DNA of 23,234 bases from positions 1-23,234 of IMG/VR virus record IMGVR_UViG_3300043395_000308; one strand, written 5' to 3'. The position numbers and the translations under genes were made by a program. Below the pieces are notes generated by a model. It made no database searches. It was not told the DNA's origin and worked only from the letters and a program-made list of their open reading frames with translations. How positions within the stretch are numbered: position 1 is the first letter of the stretch; every line of letters starts with the position of its first letter. Shown one piece after another: positions 22,101 through 23,234 of this stretch. Origin of the DNA: a virus.

Positions 22101-23100
22101 GATGTTTGCTCAAGGTAATCTGACTGGTAATGGTAACTATGATAAGCAAGTTACTAAGTTCCAACAGAATGCAGGAGAGAAGCCTCTGAGGTCCTGGAAG
22201 GGCGCTGATGGTAAGTGGCGTAGTTATGACGGCATTGAACCTATAGCCACCTTCATGGCGCTTGCAGCGGACATTCTGGAGAACCATGACACACTTGGTT
22301 CTACCAACAGTGAGAACCTTCTTCAGAAACTTGGTTATGCCTTATCCATGAACCTGACTAATAAGTCATTCATGCAAGGTCTCCAACCATTGACTGAACT
22401 TCTCAGTGGTCAACCTGCTGCTATCTCTCGGTGGGCATCTAATACTGCCAGTGTTGGTCTCTTTAACCAGATGGCACGGATTATGAATCCTGGTCTACGT
22501 GAGGTTGATAGTGACCTACAAACCATGCTTCGTAATAAGTGGGCAATCCTGGATCAAGTTGGTCTTGGTAAGCCACTGCCTCATAAGTATGACTTCATTG
22601 ATGGCACCATTGTTGGTAGAGAAGATCCGTTGACTAATGTCTTCAATAACCTCCTTCCCTTTAAGACGAGTGCTAACCCATCTCCTGTTAAGCAGTTCCT
22701 GATTGATACGGAGTTTGATGTACAGCCTTCACTGAAGTCTTCCTTGAAAGGAGCCACATATGATGTCTTCCAACGTTCCCGTCTTGCTCAGATCATGGGT
22801 GAGTCTGGTTACTTCCGTGAAGGAGTAGCAGCGTTGATGAAAGATAAACGTGTTCAACAAGACCTAGAGAACATTCGTAATGCCAGACGTGCTGGTATTA
22901 CTAGCGACACAGCAGACCTAAGTAACTCGTACACCCACATTGTTCTACGTAGACTGCTAACCCAATCCGTTAACCACGCTAAGCGTCAGCTTGCTCAGGA
23001 AGTACCTGACATCCGTATGGAAGAGCTGAAGGCAGCACAGGTTAAGCGACTACAGAAGGGCAGTAATTACGCTCCTATCTTACAATTGCAGAACAAGTAA
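19189..23100 (+). CDS. internal virion protein D, T7 gp16-type, without SLT domain
   Basis: 1303 aa, near T7 gp16 (1318), but the N-terminus lacks the transglycosylase domain found there in T7. Instead residues 20-70 form a Gln/Glu-rich coiled coil (LQESQALEDERKRQQQEDL), followed by a Gly/Val-rich, possibly membrane-active part (AVVGGLMDFADDTVEAV, IVSFVGPTIGLGSLTKSG, EGAGLGLLGSIIEGGV). A repeated WEFIPDDW / MGFIPDDWATL motif occurs at about residues 114 and 210. The long remainder is helical; the region LKLSSLMTPVKAMANNFALLLMKPANVML near 670 is a hydrophobic stretch typical of ejection proteins. Likely part of the inner-membrane channel during ejection, as in T7. Ends in TAATG with the tail fibre gene. 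Confidence 0.9.
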   Translation: MDYDPTPQMYTQTPQAVDEYALNKQLQESQALEDERKRQQQEDLAIQEMEAQAQQQEQAAQQQMQQGQNDMFAIGNVGNNLRNAVEVPTAVVGGLMDFADDTVEAVGNLAGQDWEFIPDDWGPQNKTPWGKALRSIVSFVGPTIGLGSLTKSGIVGLTKLAGMSHASKAVNLIGSLGVDMAAGTAVDVINRNTEGDNLIRTLKDSLGDSMGFIPDDWATLDTDSPDVKKKKNILEGAGLGLLGSIIEGGVAWARSTKGLAPGVEFIPKDDVAKKGFQEITNKSPVPKSEHPMIDRILKDADYAQKGLDEGAVVELSTKYGGDINAVNDFNARIHTQVADESESLPKVVRPDGVPQMMVDNARIMANEGTVDGRMSEFFTNPALRGMGFDDIESRKLVKVLDDRIKALGNFEAKLPNGRMMTNKEILGAGDLLAATILDPRMTGKDLHRLFDGFDLRDIKTVGPDTRVRYITDEARVAAEKSLKELKSLYLNMDTARASAYYQASIAGRISDEATAARVMGDDIDVTEIQESIMEKMEALWYEVEMNKSIAGWALQNQKIYSEMAKAGDNKSLKKFADKAKIDFTTRIRSKAEGHAAFVDTILNINKANPEFVKPLMRAYELTNGDVNSIHKLNKYMENVLGVVNKAFIDGEPQIPSQVVQGLFSTFYNLKLSSLMTPVKAMANNFALLLMKPANVMLGAALRGDGQTLHRAWVQYATHMDTTVRASMDYMGQVFRKVSADPKSMQTRTDFITTNKEQLQLAREFAEAEAAKGHYSAMMKVNFVDMMEKINNWPGVRYSMNFMESGDAFVKSTIAMGEARGRAYDELLQAGKPITGDAVQKAADDIYRKMFDADGMVTDEAVKYASGEIAMNLDTPLSSKLNDMIANAPLLKTVIMFPKTSMNVLEFTHKHSPLSVFMGEFRKIGTLKEADEIAQYMATKGLTYTEANWNAYKAEVQGRVAMGTAILTGAGWMFAQGNLTGNGNYDKQVTKFQQNAGEKPLRSWKGADGKWRSYDGIEPIATFMALAADILENHDTLGSTNSENLLQKLGYALSMNLTNKSFMQGLQPLTELLSGQPAAISRWASNTASVGLFNQMARIMNPGLREVDSDLQTMLRNKWAILDQVGLGKPLPHKYDFIDGTIVGREDPLTNVFNNLLPFKTSANPSPVKQFLIDTEFDVQPSLKSSLKGATYDVFQRSRLAQIMGESGYFREGVAALMKDKRVQQDLENIRNARRAGITSDTADLSNSYTHIVLRRLLTQSVNHAKRQLAQEVPDIRMEELKAAQVKRLQKGSNYAPILQLQNK

Positions 23101-23234
23101 TGACCGTATGTGATCGCGTACAGATCACCTATAAGGGTGACGGCACAACAAAGCTATTCACGTTCCCCTTTACATACATGCATCCAGAAGATGTGGATGT
23201 GTACTTGTGGGACGATACAACTAAAGACTACAAG
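23100..23234 (+). CDS. tail fibre, T7 gp17-type N-terminal domain (cut by window end)
   Basis: ATG at 23100 shares a base with the previous stop (TAATG). The 45 visible residues, including ITYKGDGTTKLFTFPFTYM and EDVDVYLWDD, match the start of the T7 tail fibre attachment domain, in which Y.GDG.T..F.FPF.Y is followed by acidic and V.VYL segments. This domain binds the fibre to the tail; the host-recognition part lies beyond the window. No stop before base 23234. Confidence 0.88.
   Translation, partial: MTVCDRVQITYKGDGTTKLFTFPFTYMHPEDVDVYLWDDTTKDYK

Noticed and set aside
1-23234. T7- or Syn5-type phage RNA polymerase promoters
   Set aside because: I looked for sequences like the Syn5 promoter in the spacers and saw no convincing copy; most genes abut or overlap and leave little room.

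Overview
The window is part of the genome of a T7-like cyanophage (cyanopodovirus, Autographivirales-type). All recognisable genes lie on the + strand, in T7 order, and many overlap by 1, 4 or 8 bases at stop/start junctions. The phage identity rests on a T7-type family A DNA polymerase, T7 gp6-type exonuclease, portal, scaffold, capsid, tail tubes A and B, and internal core proteins. A cyanobacterial host follows from a full-length psbA (photosystem II D1), an hli gene, and the cyanophage-type class I ribonucleotide reductase pair. The D1 has the Glu130-type residue and looks Synechococcus-like rather than Prochlorococcus-like. No tRNA, CRISPR array, integrase or insertion sequence was seen. 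Both ends cut through genes: DNA polymerase on the left, tail fibre on the right.

Layout. Bases 1-5010 hold replication and nucleotide metabolism: the polymerase C-terminus, a 45-aa basic protein, 5'-3' exonuclease, a conserved small protein, a DUF3310 (gp1.7-like) protein, a MazG-like pyrophosphohydrolase, RNR alpha and beta, and an endonuclease VII-type HNH nuclease. Bases 4958-7912 begin the morphogenesis block: a small protein, a Pro/Gly-rich gp7.3-like virion protein, portal, a small protein and scaffold. Bases 7912-10240 hold the accessory cassette between scaffold and capsid: hli, a terminator, an RlpA-like cell-wall protein, psbA, a 56-aa orphan, a 126-bp non-coding stretch dense in hairpins, and a LAGLIDADG endonuclease. 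Bases 10243-11746 hold the capsid gene, two small genes with good Shine-Dalgarno sites, and a strong terminator at the place of T7 Tphi. After a 15-bp Fur-box-like dyad come tail tubes A and B, gp13-, gp14-, gp15- and gp16-like internal virion proteins, and the start of the tail fibre (11783-23234).

How it works together. MazG-like, gp1.7-like, exonuclease and RNR proteins would supply dNTPs from host material; D1 and Hli would keep photosynthesis going during infection; the structural block builds a T7-style particle whose core proteins carry a lytic transglycosylase domain for genome entry.

Most worth a second look: the Fur-box-like dyad ahead of the tail operon; the compact pseudoknot-capable non-coding region beside the homing endonuclease; the RlpA-like protein inside the photosynthesis cassette; the RNR beta subunit that appears to lack the radical tyrosine; and the SLT domain lying on the opposite side of the gp15/gp16 boundary from T7, next to a circularly permuted M23-like domain with altered zinc ligands. 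All assignments are from reading motifs by eye; no database search was run.
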